Shown piece after piece: positions 15,670-25,523 of a stretch of 39,422 bases of DNA (its first letter is position 1; every line of letters starts with the position of its first letter). The position numbers and the translations under genes are program-made. The stretch covers positions 1 through 39,422 of the forward strand of contig JAUNHX010000020.1 of the NCBI GenBank assembly GCA_030523765.1, in the 5' to 3' direction. The notes under the pieces are model-generated. The model saw only the letters and a program-made list of their open reading frames with translations, did no database searches and was not told the origin of the DNA. This stretch comes from Bacteroidales bacterium (GTDB taxonomy: Bacteria > Bacteroidota > Bacteroidia > Bacteroidales > P3).

Positions 15670-18600
15670 ATGTTTAAAAAAGTACTATTAACTATCGGAC
15701 TGCTGCTTGCAGCACATGTTGCGGTTCTCGCACAAGGTACTATTAAAGGTACCGTTACCGATGCTAAGAATGGCGAACCCATACCCTTTGTCAATGTTGT
15801 GATCAAACAAGATGGACAACAGAAGGGTTTCGGCCAGACCGACTTTGATGGTATCTACACCATCAAGTCTGTCGACATCGGAAAGTATGATATCGAGGCC
15901 TCGTATGTGGGTTATACTACGCACGTGCGTCAAGGTATCCAAGTGAAAGCTACAGGCTTTACTGTTATCGACATCGAGTTGTCGTCCTCGGCTGCTACAC
16001 TGAAAACTGTCGAGGTAACCACCGAAAAGCAACCTCTTTTCGAGAAAGGTACTACTAGTACCGGTAAAACATTGGGCGATGAAGATATCAAACGTATGCC
16101 CGGTAACTCGGTCGACGCTATCGTTTCTACGGTGGCCGGTGTGGGTTATTCGGATGGTGGTACGGGTACTGCTCGTGGTCAGACTGGTATGGTGACCATG
16201 CAGGGTTCCGTTCGTAAGCGTACTGGTATCTCGGCTCCTAAAGAGGCTATTGGTGAGATTAAGGTTATCCTTGGTGGTACCCCCGCTTCTATCGGTGAGG
16301 CCGTTGGTGGTGCGCAGATTATTACCCTTAAACCGCCTCAAAGCAAGTTTATTGGTGTTGCTAAATGGGAGACCTATCTCGACTATCGCATGGCCAACTC
16401 GTTTGTGCTGTGGTTGACAGGTCCTCTCTATAAGAAGAGAACTAACCTTGAAGGTGGTGGTGTTTCGGAGGTCAATATGATTGGTTTCCGTGCTACACTG
16501 CAAGGCTCATTCTCTAAATATCCTTATTATCGTGCACGCGACGGCAGATATCAAGTTGTAAAAGATGACATCGTTGCTGAAATCGAGAAAGCGCCTATTG
16601 TTTATGATCCTCTGACGGGTAGTGTTAATTATGCTGCTGAATATCTACGTGCCGATGACTTTGTTACCATTACTCGCCCCACGGCTGCTAATTTCAACGA
16701 AGCTCACAATACGCCTAACTTCACTTCGTGGAGCGCTGGCATCGAGGGCGCAATCGACTTCCGCCCCACCGCTTATACCTCTTTGGTACTTACCGGTGAG
16801 TTCAGCTATTCGAAAAGCCCCAACACTTCGTTGAGTTACTTCCCCTTCAACCTTCATAACGCTGCCAACGGTGTGGTTAAGTCGCAGAACTATGTTGTGA
16901 CTCTCGACTTCACTCAGCGCTTCCAAGATCCTGTGGCTAGTTCGGATGCTACCGACCCCAACGCTAAGAAGGCAAGATTCATCTCCAATGTGATGTGGAA
17001 TGCTACTGTGATGTACAACCTCTATCGTCAGAATGCTTACAACGAGGTCTTCGGCGACCATCTGTTCCGTTACGGTCACGTGGGTACTTTTGTTAACGAG
17101 CAAGAACGTTCGTATGCAATCCAGAGCGACTATAATTATAATGGTACGTCGCAGATGGCTTATGTTCAGAATGCATGGCGCGATAATATCGTTTCCTTCA
17201 CTCCTTCGGAGTATAACCCCATTCTGGCTAACTATACTTCGCAGTTGTACAATATCCCCGAAATTTCGGCCTATCTTTGGAATACCGATAACATCCAGGC
17301 TTTCAACGGTCTGATTAACGGTGGTTCTCCCAATAGTGTTTACGGTCTGTTCTCGAATGTTGGTGTTCAGTCTACCACCTATCAGAAGGTTGAGAACAAC
17401 TACTACTATGGTCAGGCTAAGATTGCTGCTACCATTGCTGGTAAGCACGATGTTGAAATTGGTTTCCAATACGACCAGTATACCGCTGCTTCTTACGGTT
17501 TGGCTGCTGGAAGCTTGTGGACCATTATGCGTCAGCAGGCCAACTCCCATATCACCCAGTTGGCTCTCGACAATCCTTGGTATGAATTTAAGGATGGTTT
17601 CCTCTATGTGAACTATGACCGTATGGTTGGTGATGGTCAGACTACTTTCGATGAGTCGATGCGTAACTACCTTGCTAGCCTCGATCCTAACGTGCAGGCC
17701 AACACTTGGCTCGATGTGGATCGCTACAGTCCTGATTGGTTCGAAGAGGCTGGTGGACTCGATATGTTCTCGGCTGCCGATATGTTGAACTCTGGTAACG
17801 CTATCGCTAGCTGGGCTGGTTTCGACCACACGGGTACCAAATATGATTCGCGTACTTGGAACCTTGATGATTTCTTCAACCCTGTGGTTTGCGATCACCC
17901 TAAATACCAGTACCTCCCTGTATTCTCGCCCATCTATATGGCTGGATATATTCAGGATAAATTCTACTTCAGCGACCTTATCTTCAATGTCGGTGTTCGT
18001 GTTGACTGCTTCGATGGTAACCAGTATGTCCTGAAGGATCCTTATCTGCTTTATGATTCCTATACTGTTGGTGACCTTCGTGGTTCCGACATCTCTTACA
18101 ATACCGGTTTGGATGGCAATGCTTTTGCTAATGCTGCTCAAGACGATTGGGTTGTTTATGTTGACGATCCTACCGCTTCTACTCCTACCATTCGTGGTTA
18201 CCGTAATGGTTCCATCTGGTACGATGCTAATGGTGTTGAGATTGCTTCGCCTAGCTCCATCTCGGGTGAATCGGGCCGTCCTACTCCTTTCCGTACTGCC
18301 GATGCTAATGCTGTTTTGGTTGAAGGTAACGAGAGTGGCAACAAGGTTAGAAGTCAGGCCTTCGAGGACTATACTCCCCAGTGGGTTGTTCAGCCTCGTA
18401 TCGCTTTCTCCTTCCCTGTAGGTGAAAAATCGCAGTTCAGCGCTAACTACGACATTATTGCTCGTCGTCCTCCTTCTAGTGGTTGGACAGCCGACTATGT
18501 CAGCTACCTTTATATGACGCAGATCTCTTCGATCAGCAATCCTAACTTGAAACCTGAGCGTATTACCAACTATGAGATTGGTTTCAATCAGGCTCTCAAC

Positions 18601-19458
18601 GACAAATCGGCTATCTCGATCAACGCTTATTATAAAGAGACGCGCGATCTTATCCAGCTTGTTCAGTATGCTGGTGCCGACCCCAACCCTAACTACTACA
18701 GCTACGATAACCTCGACTTCATGACCACCAAGGGCTTCTCGTTTACCTACGACCTCCGTCATAGCAACAACATCCGCCTTTCGGCCAACTATACCCTCCA
18801 ATATGCTGAAGGTACTGGCTTGTCCACTACCACCATGTCGGAGCTTATTAAGGAAGGTTATACCACCTTGAAGATGCTCAATCCTATCAGCGACGACCGT
18901 CGTCATGAGTTCAAGGCTAACCTTGACTACCGCTACTTCAACCAAGAAGGTCCTAAGCTGCAAACCAAGAAGAAAGACAAAGAAACTGGCGAGGTAACTG
19001 TGGTTGACCACTATCCTTTGCAGAACTTTGGTGTTAACTTGGTTGCTGTTGCTCAGTCGGGTCGTCCTTACACCCGTGCTTTCTCCAACACGCAGCAAAC
19101 TATCGTGGGTAGCTATCGTGGCGCTCGTATGCCTTGGGGCTTCTATTTCAATCTTGTTGTCGACAAGACTTGGCCTATCGCCATCAAGAAAGACGGCAAA
19201 ATCAAACGCAACACGGCTCTCAACGCTGCTCTTACTGTTAGAAACCTTTTCGATACTCGTAATATTACTGGCGTTTTCGCTGTTACGGGTAACCCCACCG
19301 ACAACGGATACCTCTCTGACCCCGAAACGCAGACTGTCATCAATTCTTACCTTGATCCTCAGTCGTTCCGCGACATGTATCAGATCTGGCTCAGCAATTC
19401 TTACTGGAACTATTCCACTCCTAGAATTATGTATCTGAGTCTGTCCTATCAGTTCTAA
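15670..19458 (+). CDS. TonB-dependent outer-membrane receptor with N-terminal carboxypeptidase-regulatory-like domain
   Basis: A signal peptide (MFKKVLLTIGLLLAAHVAVL) is followed by a carboxypeptidase-regulatory-like domain at about residues 23-110 (GTIKGTVTDAKNGEPIPFVN onward). A plug domain follows at about 115-235 (DEDIKRMPGNSVDAIVSTVAG, ending SIGEAVGGAQIITLKPP). The rest, to residue 1262, is a large barrel ending RIMYLSLSYQF with the terminal Phe of outer-membrane proteins. The substrate is unknown. The plug sequence is unlike typical SusC glycan importers, and no SusD gene follows. Instead a large secreted protein and a PorV-like barrel follow within 29 and 26 bases, so a role in surface-protein assembly is as likely as uptake (inference). 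Codon use is highly biased: the antisense frame in register is open for 940 codons. Confidence 0.93.
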   Translation: MFKKVLLTIGLLLAAHVAVLAQGTIKGTVTDAKNGEPIPFVNVVIKQDGQQKGFGQTDFDGIYTIKSVDIGKYDIEASYVGYTTHVRQGIQVKATGFTVIDIELSSSAATLKTVEVTTEKQPLFEKGTTSTGKTLGDEDIKRMPGNSVDAIVSTVAGVGYSDGGTGTARGQTGMVTMQGSVRKRTGISAPKEAIGEIKVILGGTPASIGEAVGGAQIITLKPPQSKFIGVAKWETYLDYRMANSFVLWLTGPLYKKRTNLEGGGVSEVNMIGFRATLQGSFSKYPYYRARDGRYQVVKDDIVAEIEKAPIVYDPLTGSVNYAAEYLRADDFVTITRPTAANFNEAHNTPNFTSWSAGIEGAIDFRPTAYTSLVLTGEFSYSKSPNTSLSYFPFNLHNAANGVVKSQNYVVTLDFTQRFQDPVASSDATDPNAKKARFISNVMWNATVMYNLYRQNAYNEVFGDHLFRYGHVGTFVNEQERSYAIQSDYNYNGTSQMAYVQNAWRDNIVSFTPSEYNPILANYTSQLYNIPEISAYLWNTDNIQAFNGLINGGSPNSVYGLFSNVGVQSTTYQKVENNYYYGQAKIAATIAGKHDVEIGFQYDQYTAASYGLAAGSLWTIMRQQANSHITQLALDNPWYEFKDGFLYVNYDRMVGDGQTTFDESMRNYLASLDPNVQANTWLDVDRYSPDWFEEAGGLDMFSAADMLNSGNAIASWAGFDHTGTKYDSRTWNLDDFFNPVVCDHPKYQYLPVFSPIYMAGYIQDKFYFSDLIFNVGVRVDCFDGNQYVLKDPYLLYDSYTVGDLRGSDISYNTGLDGNAFANAAQDDWVVYVDDPTASTPTIRGYRNGSIWYDANGVEIASPSSISGESGRPTPFRTADANAVLVEGNESGNKVRSQAFEDYTPQWVVQPRIAFSFPVGEKSQFSANYDIIARRPPSSGWTADYVSYLYMTQISSISNPNLKPERITNYEIGFNQALNDKSAISINAYYKETRDLIQLVQYAGADPNPNYYSYDNLDFMTTKGFSFTYDLRHSNNIRLSANYTLQYAEGTGLSTTTMSELIKEGYTTLKMLNPISDDRRHEFKANLDYRYFNQEGPKLQTKKKDKETGEVTVVDHYPLQNFGVNLVAVAQSGRPYTRAFSNTQQTIVGSYRGARMPWGFYFNLVVDKTWPIAIKKDGKIKRNTALNAALTVRNLFDTRNITGVFAVTGNPTDNGYLSDPETQTVINSYLDPQSFRDMYQIWLSNSYWNYSTPRIMYLSLSYQF

Positions 19459-19487
19459 GTCACTCACGAGAAAAAATAAAGTAAGAC

Positions 19488-22400
19488 ATGAAAAATATAT
19501 TTAGCAAATTTGTGTTGGCGGCATTCCTCATCTCCGCTCTTACGGGGACGGCTTATGCTCGCGAATGCACGGCTTGCAAGAAGACCACTCAGCAGAAGTC
19601 GGCAGCCCAATCCAAGGCTACTGTGTGTAAGCGCGCACAGAGTACTGCCGAGCTTAATGTCAACAATGTCCGTGCATTGATCAATGGTTATGGCAATATG
19701 TGGTATGATGGCTCTATTGCCCAGTACCATATACCCAAAGACGGTACTTCCACTCCCCTCTACTGCGCTGCTCTGTGGATCGGTGGTACCGACGTTAACG
19801 ATCAGCTCCGTTTGGCTGCCCTCTCGTTTGGTCAGTATGGTGACGATTATTGGCCCGGTCCTCTGACCATCGATGGTAAGGCCGACATCTCGAAGGCTGT
19901 TTGTAACTACTACGACCGTCACTATAAAATCACTCAAACTGAGGTCCAGAACTTCATGCAGATGTTCGACTACGATGCTAATGGCGCTACTCCTAACGCC
20001 AACTACAACGAGGCCGACATCCCCGACATTATCAAGAACTGGCCTGCTCACGGCAAATTCGAAAACCAGTCCTACTATCTGGCTCCTTTCAAAGATGTTA
20101 ATGGCGATGGTACCTACAGATATGAGGATGGTGACTATCCTTACTATGATTTCAATAACGAACTCTGCCCCCGTACGCTGAAGGCTGCTCTTGCTCCTGG
20201 TGAGAACTATGTTCCTGTGCCTACGATGGAAGATTCGGCTGGAATCGTTCATGGCGGTCTGCTCTCCGACCAGGTGCTGAAAGGCGACCAAACTATTTGG
20301 TGGGTCTTCAACGATATGGGTAACACCCACACTGAATCGGGTGGTCAGCCTATCGGTATGGAGATTCGCGCTCAGGCTTTCGCCTTCTCGACCAACGACG
20401 AGATCAATAACATGACCTTCTATTCCTACGAGATCATTAACCGTTCTACTTATGAACTCCGCAACACTTACTTCTCGCAGTGGGTTGACCCCGATTTGGG
20501 TTACGCTAGCGACGACTTTGTAGGTTGCGATGTTAAACGTGGTCTTGGTTACTGCTACAATGGTAAAGATATCGATGGTCCTGGAACGGGTGCCTTCACT
20601 GGTGTTCCTCCTGCTGTTGGTATCGACTTCTTCCAGGGTCCTTATATGGATCCCGATGGTAAAGATAATCCTAAGATTGACCTCAACAAGATGGAACTCT
20701 ACTACCCCGGTGCTTTAGCTAACTATGCTCTCTCTACCAGTGGTTACGATATCATCGCTCTCACCGACGATGCTGAAAGTTATGTGAATGCTTGGTATTT
20801 TGAACCCAACGACTCGATTGGCAACTGTGCTATCAATGGTGTAAACTTCGGTAATGGTATCGTTGACGATGAACGTTTCGGTATGCGTCGTTTCGTATAC
20901 TATAATAATAGTGCTACTGGTTACAACAGTGACCCCCGCAAAGCTACTGACTACTATAACTTCCTTCGTGGTTATTGGAAGAACTCGCAGCGTATGACCT
21001 ACGGTGGTGACGGTATCTCCTCTGGTACTACTACCGTTCCTTGCGACTTCATGTTCCCTGGCGACTCCGATCCTTGGATGTGGGGTACCAATGGTGTTGA
21101 TCCTGCTTTGGGTCACGAATGGACTGAGCCTAATGAGGGCAACTCTCCTGGCGACCGTCGTTTCATGCAGTCGGCTGGTCCCTTCACCCTGAAACCTGGT
21201 GCTCTTAACTACATTACTGTAGGTATTCCTTTCGCTCAGGCTTCGAGTGGTAACGCTTGGTCTTCGGTTGAGATGCTTCGCGAAATCGATGACGTTTGCC
21301 AGGCTCTCTTCGAGAACTGCTTCAAGGTTCTGGATGGTCCCGATGCTCCTACGCTTTCCTACCGCGCTCTTAAGAATGAGATTATCCTTTATCTCTCCTA
21401 CGAGAATACCGCTTCGAACAACTTCGGTGAATCCTACTCTGAGGTTGACCCTGCTATTGTTCGTTCCTATACTCAGGATGGTGTAACTCATATCTATACC
21501 GATGAGGATCGTAGCTATAAGTTCGAAGGTTATCAGATCTATCAGCTTCACGATGCTAACTGCTCCGTTACTGATATTGGAGACGTTACTAAGGCTCGCC
21601 TTGTTGCTCAGTGCGATATTGAGAACTACTATGATGATGCTAAGACTGTTCCTATCGGAACGCTGGTTAACTATACCACCAATCAGGCTACTGGCCTTAT
21701 CACCGGTAAGGTGATGGTTACTGGTTCCAATACCGGTATCCAGCATGTGTTCCGCGTAACTACCGACCAGTTCGCTTCGGGTGTTAGCACCGCACTGGTT
21801 AATAATAAAGAATACTACTTTGTAGCTATCGCTTACGCTCACAACCGTTTCAAAGAGTACTCTCAGACCGAGGCCGACAAGCTTGATGGTCAGAAAGAGC
21901 CCTATCTTGCTGGTCGTAAGAATGAAAAGGGCGGTACCATCACTGCTATCACCGCTATTCCTCACGATCCTTCGGTTGAAAACGGTGGTACCGTTATCCA
22001 GGCTGACTTCGGTATGAGTCCTGAGATTACCCGTATCGAGGGTTATGGTAATGGTGGTTATGCTCTTACGCTCAAACAAGAATCGATCGAGGAACTGATG
22101 GGTGCTCCTTATGAGGAGGCTAAAGGTCCTGGTACCTTGCGTGAGAATGTTTCTACTACCTACTCGGCCAACATGGAGAATCCTTGCATCATTGCTCATC
22201 CTAAGTATGAGGAGAATGCAGGTCCTGTTGATGTCCGCATCATCGATCCTATGAATGTTAAGGGTGGTCAATACTACATCCAGTTTACTGGTGTTGATGA
22301 TAGTTCTAAGTGGGTTATCTCTAAGGTTGACGGTACTCCTCTCTATGACGATGTGCTTACCGATACGGCCGACTTTGTGATTAGTCGTTACAATGAGCAA

Positions 22401-24230
22401 CTCTTCTTAGATCTTGGTTTGGCTGTCTCCATTACCAATCCTACTACGGTTGCTACCGAATTGTCGGTTATCAACAACAATGGTAATATTGAGGATCACG
22501 GTGGTCTCGTTAATCAGACGGGTCTCATCTCTTCTTCGATGACCTTTAGCGATCTTTCGAAACGTTGGCTCTCTTACATCCCCGAGAGAGATGACCTCCA
22601 GATGTTCAACTGGATCCGTTCGGGTTCGCAGTACACTGAGGGTAACCTCTCCACCTTCATTGTCGATAATGCTCAGAATGCTATCAGCATGTCGGAGCCT
22701 TATCTGGATGAGGATTACTACAAGACTGAAAGAGATGCTACGGGTCGTACCACTTCCTATGCTCTCGATAAATATGAGATCTTCGAAGATGTGGTAGGCG
22801 GTGCTTGGGCTCCTTATGGCCTCGTTTCTACGCTGCCTTATCACCCTGGCTTCAACTTCTCTTATTATGTTGCCGACTCCACTATCCTTGACTCTATCAG
22901 CAACAAAAATCCTTCGGCAGGTATCCGTTCTTACTTCGAGACCTACCGTAGAATGATGAACAATATTACCAACAAGTCGCTCCGTCTCAACGACATGAGT
23001 AAGCTCCCCAGCGTGATTATCGTCTTCACTGCCGATACCACCAAGTGGACTCGCTGCCCAGTTCTCGAAATGTGTGACGACTATACGCAGGCTGAAGGCA
23101 ATGCTCGTCGTTTCTCGATGCGTAAACACCTTTCGGTCGACAAACAGGGTCGCACCATTAGTGATCGTGGCATTAGCGCCGATCCTAACGATCCCACCAA
23201 TCCCGCCTACATCAATGCCGATGGTATGGGTTGGTTCCCTGGCTATGCTATCTGCCTCGAAACTGGTGAGCGTCTCAATGTAATGTTCGGTGAGGATTCT
23301 CGCTATGTTCAGTACAATGGTCGCGATATGATGTGGAACCCCGTAAGCGAATACGTTACTGGTACATCCAACTACGTGATGGGTGGTCGCCACTACGTAT
23401 ATGTGATGAATGCTATGTCGCAGCGCTTCCCCCGTTACCACGCAAGCAGTGCAACCGTTGCTGAGTACAAGTCTCCCTCTTACGATGCTGGTCGTTGGGC
23501 TGTGAAGATGCTCGGTTCGCTCGATCGTCTTATCAATGGTCCTGCTACCTCCGAAATCAATCGCGGTCTTCTCTACTCTGAGGGTGCTAAGTCGATCAAC
23601 AATCGTCGTGACTCCGCCGCCTTCTTCTTCTCGACCACCGCTTGGGTTAACTTGCCTTTGGTTAACAACCGTTTCAAATTCGACAATCCTCTCGACATCC
23701 CTTGTGACGTAACTATTAAGATCAATGTTAACCGTCTCTATGGCTCGTTCCTTTCCGATAATGGTACGTTACCCACTGCTGCCGGTTATGAGGTTGCCAA
23801 CGATAACAATCCTCTCTACATGTTCGAACTTACCGACGATGTCGTAACCCTTACGGGTCAGGCAACTGCCGAAGGCGCTGCTAAGTCCTATCAGGATTCT
23901 CTGCTCGCTATGATCAATGTTGTTCCTAACCCTTACTATAGCTATTCTAAGTACGAAACCCAGAGTCAGCTCGAAACCAAGATTCGCTTCGTTAACGTTC
24001 CTGCCAACTCTACCATCTCGATCTATACGCTCGATGGTACGATGGTTCGCCGTCTCGGACCTACGCCTTCCAATGTAACCACTATCGATTGGGACCTTCT
24101 CAATCACAACGGTCTTCCCATTGCTGGCGGTATGTATCTGATTCATTTCAATTGTCCCGGTATTGGCGAGCGCGTAGTTAAGTGGTTTGGCACCATGCGT
24201 CCACCTGACCTGCAGTCGTTCAAGTTCTAA
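19488..24230 (+). CDS. Very large secreted protein with FlgD/T9SS-like C-terminal domain
   Basis: The 1580-residue protein has a signal peptide (MKNIFSKFVLAAFLISALTG) and, just after it, a CxxC pair (ECTACKK). From about residue 55 it carries a region I know from Bacteroidota surface proteins: LNVNNVRALINGYGNMWYDG, LWIGGTDVN and DDYWPGPL. An Asp/Gly-rich stretch, DVNGDGTYRYEDGDYPYYD (about 201-220), could bind calcium. FMQSAGPFTLKPGALNYITV and NCFKVLDGPDAPTL (about 560-625) belong to the same type. The C-terminus (about 1474-1580) has VVPNPYYSYSKYE, ISIYTLDGTMVRRLG, GLPIAGGMYLIHF and VVKWFGTMRPPDL, resembling FlgD-Ig and type IX secretion sorting domains. It is probably exported to the cell surface (inference). 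Its function is unknown. Confidence 0.88.
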   Translation: MKNIFSKFVLAAFLISALTGTAYARECTACKKTTQQKSAAQSKATVCKRAQSTAELNVNNVRALINGYGNMWYDGSIAQYHIPKDGTSTPLYCAALWIGGTDVNDQLRLAALSFGQYGDDYWPGPLTIDGKADISKAVCNYYDRHYKITQTEVQNFMQMFDYDANGATPNANYNEADIPDIIKNWPAHGKFENQSYYLAPFKDVNGDGTYRYEDGDYPYYDFNNELCPRTLKAALAPGENYVPVPTMEDSAGIVHGGLLSDQVLKGDQTIWWVFNDMGNTHTESGGQPIGMEIRAQAFAFSTNDEINNMTFYSYEIINRSTYELRNTYFSQWVDPDLGYASDDFVGCDVKRGLGYCYNGKDIDGPGTGAFTGVPPAVGIDFFQGPYMDPDGKDNPKIDLNKMELYYPGALANYALSTSGYDIIALTDDAESYVNAWYFEPNDSIGNCAINGVNFGNGIVDDERFGMRRFVYYNNSATGYNSDPRKATDYYNFLRGYWKNSQRMTYGGDGISSGTTTVPCDFMFPGDSDPWMWGTNGVDPALGHEWTEPNEGNSPGDRRFMQSAGPFTLKPGALNYITVGIPFAQASSGNAWSSVEMLREIDDVCQALFENCFKVLDGPDAPTLSYRALKNEIILYLSYENTASNNFGESYSEVDPAIVRSYTQDGVTHIYTDEDRSYKFEGYQIYQLHDANCSVTDIGDVTKARLVAQCDIENYYDDAKTVPIGTLVNYTTNQATGLITGKVMVTGSNTGIQHVFRVTTDQFASGVSTALVNNKEYYFVAIAYAHNRFKEYSQTEADKLDGQKEPYLAGRKNEKGGTITAITAIPHDPSVENGGTVIQADFGMSPEITRIEGYGNGGYALTLKQESIEELMGAPYEEAKGPGTLRENVSTTYSANMENPCIIAHPKYEENAGPVDVRIIDPMNVKGGQYYIQFTGVDDSSKWVISKVDGTPLYDDVLTDTADFVISRYNEQLFLDLGLAVSITNPTTVATELSVINNNGNIEDHGGLVNQTGLISSSMTFSDLSKRWLSYIPERDDLQMFNWIRSGSQYTEGNLSTFIVDNAQNAISMSEPYLDEDYYKTERDATGRTTSYALDKYEIFEDVVGGAWAPYGLVSTLPYHPGFNFSYYVADSTILDSISNKNPSAGIRSYFETYRRMMNNITNKSLRLNDMSKLPSVIIVFTADTTKWTRCPVLEMCDDYTQAEGNARRFSMRKHLSVDKQGRTISDRGISADPNDPTNPAYINADGMGWFPGYAICLETGERLNVMFGEDSRYVQYNGRDMMWNPVSEYVTGTSNYVMGGRHYVYVMNAMSQRFPRYHASSATVAEYKSPSYDAGRWAVKMLGSLDRLINGPATSEINRGLLYSEGAKSINNRRDSAAFFFSTTAWVNLPLVNNRFKFDNPLDIPCDVTIKINVNRLYGSFLSDNGTLPTAAGYEVANDNNPLYMFELTDDVVTLTGQATAEGAAKSYQDSLLAMINVVPNPYYSYSKYETQSQLETKIRFVNVPANSTISIYTLDGTMVRRLGPTPSNVTTIDWDLLNHNGLPIAGGMYLIHFNCPGIGERVVKWFGTMRPPDLQSFKF

Positions 24231-24256
24231 CCTTAACATTTAAAACTCGAAGAAAA

Positions 24257-25333
24257 ATGAAAAAGACATTTAGAATAATAGCTATTATAGCTCTCTTAAC
24301 GGTTGTATCGTTGCCTGCTGCTCAAGCAGGTAACGATGACCGAAGAGGTACGGCAGGCGCTCTCGAGCTTCTGATCAATCCTTGGGCACGTAGTGCTGGT
24401 TGGGGTGGTGTTAACACCGCTTGTGGTCGTGGCTTGGATGCTTTCTTCACCAACGTTGCTGGTATTACCTCTGTGTCATCCACCGAGATTGGCTACACCA
24501 ACTCTATCTATGCTGGTGGTAGATCGGGTCTCAACAGTGGTGCCTCCATCAATTCGTTTGGTCTTGTTCAGCGTGTTTTCGACCGTGGTGTTCTTGGCGT
24601 ATATGTTATGGCCATGAGCTTCGGCGATATCGATGTAACTACCTACGATAGTCCTGATGCTGGTATGAATGGTACTTTCTCCCCTACTTTCATGAACCTT
24701 CACATCGCTTATGCTCACGCTTTCACGCAGAGTATTAAGGGTGGTGCTGTGGTTAAGATTGTTTCTGAGTCTACTGCCGATGTTACCGGTTCGGGTGTTG
24801 CTTTCGATGCAGGTATCCAGTATGTAACGGGTGAGAACGATGAGTTGAAGTTCGGTATCTCTCTGAAGAATATCGGCTTTGGATTCTCTTTCAACGGTAC
24901 GGGTCTCTCTCTTACTATGACCAACGATGCTGGCAATCCTATGAGTGTTGAGTTCCGTTCCGAAGATCAGGAGCTCCCCACCTCTTTCAGCATTGGTATG
25001 TCGTACGACTTCCTCTTCGAAAAATGGAATCAGCGTTTAACCTTCGCTGGCAACTTCACTTCGATGGCCTTCTCGAAAGACCTCATCACTGCCGGTGCTG
25101 AGTATTCGCTCTTAGACCGTGTTCAGCTTCGTGCTGGCTACGTCTATCAGACTTCCATCTTCGATGCCGATGCTCGTACCACTTTCAATACTGGTCTCAA
25201 TGTTGGTGCCTCGTTCAACATGCCTCTGTCGAAGAAAGAAGGGAACAATAACTCTCTTACCCTCGACTATGCTTACCAGACTGCCGATCGTATGAAAGGT
25301 ACCCACCGTATTGGTGCTACCTTGAGTCTCTAA
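24257..25333 (+). CDS. PorV/PorQ-family outer-membrane barrel protein
   Basis: A signal peptide (MKKTFRIIAIIALLTVVSLP) precedes the family's hallmark start: GTAGALELLINPWARSAGWG, then the dAff.N.AGi pattern as DAFFTNVAGITSV. Repeated amphipathic strands follow, and the protein ends MKGTHRIGATLSL. Its 358 residues are close to PorV length. PorV and relatives are FadL-like barrels; in type IX secretion PorV binds cargo C-terminal domains and shuttles them. Here the gene directly follows a gene for a candidate cargo protein, so it may be a dedicated partner for it (inference). It is unlikely to be the housekeeping PorV itself, since no other T9SS core genes are adjacent. A strong terminator ends the operon. 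Confidence 0.87.
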   Translation: MKKTFRIIAIIALLTVVSLPAAQAGNDDRRGTAGALELLINPWARSAGWGGVNTACGRGLDAFFTNVAGITSVSSTEIGYTNSIYAGGRSGLNSGASINSFGLVQRVFDRGVLGVYVMAMSFGDIDVTTYDSPDAGMNGTFSPTFMNLHIAYAHAFTQSIKGGAVVKIVSESTADVTGSGVAFDAGIQYVTGENDELKFGISLKNIGFGFSFNGTGLSLTMTNDAGNPMSVEFRSEDQELPTSFSIGMSYDFLFEKWNQRLTFAGNFTSMAFSKDLITAGAEYSLLDRVQLRAGYVYQTSIFDADARTTFNTGLNVGASFNMPLSKKEGNNNSLTLDYAYQTADRMKGTHRIGATLSL

Positions 25334-25360
25334 GGCATATTAAAATTTAGTATTCCAATT

Positions 25361-25396
25361 AGGAAAGGTTCTTTAGGGACCTTTCCTAATTTTTAG
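25361..25396 (+). terminator. Terminator of the secDF operon
   Basis: AGGAAAGGTTC and its complement GGGACCTTTCCT (25362-25389) form a strong stem with a short loop, followed by AATTTTT. It lies about 30 bases after the PorV-like stop. Confidence 0.88.
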
Positions 25397-25451
25397 AATA
25401 CTTTGTAGAAACCTTATTGATAATAGTACTACTATTATATATTTAATTAAG

Positions 25452-25508
25452 TGGTCGTCGCTTATACGATGACCAATGTGTAACGAAGACGACTTTTGTT
25501 TGTCGTCG
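25452..25508 (+). promoter_or_regulatory. greA leader with alternative hairpin arms
   Basis: GGTCGTCG (25453-25460) can pair with CGATGACC (25467-25474). GACGAC (25488-25493) can pair with GTCGTC (25502-25507). Because GTCGTCG occurs twice, GACGAC could also pair with the first copy, so the leader can fold in mutually exclusive ways. A weak promoter (ATTG at 25417, TATATTTA at 25439-25446) lies upstream. A role in regulating greA is inference. Confidence 0.4.
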
Positions 25509-25523
25509 ATCATTTTAAATGTT

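Noticed and set aside
16645-19467. A 940-codon open frame on the minus strand across the TonB-dependent receptor gene
   Set aside because: It is in codon register with the sense gene and open only because the sense gene avoids TTA, CTA and TCA. The translation resembles no family and lacks a promoter.
20715-23441. Two long minus-strand frames (561 and 344 codons) across the 1580-residue gene
   Set aside because: Same codon-bias shadow effect as in the receptor gene; no start signals and no recognisable domains.
15670-24230. A SusC/SusD glycan uptake pair
   Set aside because: The receptor is followed by a 1580-residue protein with no SusD lipobox or helical SusD pattern; it has a signal peptide and a FlgD/T9SS-like C-terminus instead.
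25476-25523. Extended greA start adding 16 residues
   Set aside because: The extra residues have no counterpart in GreA proteins and fall in the hairpin leader; ATG 25524 gives the exact standard length.
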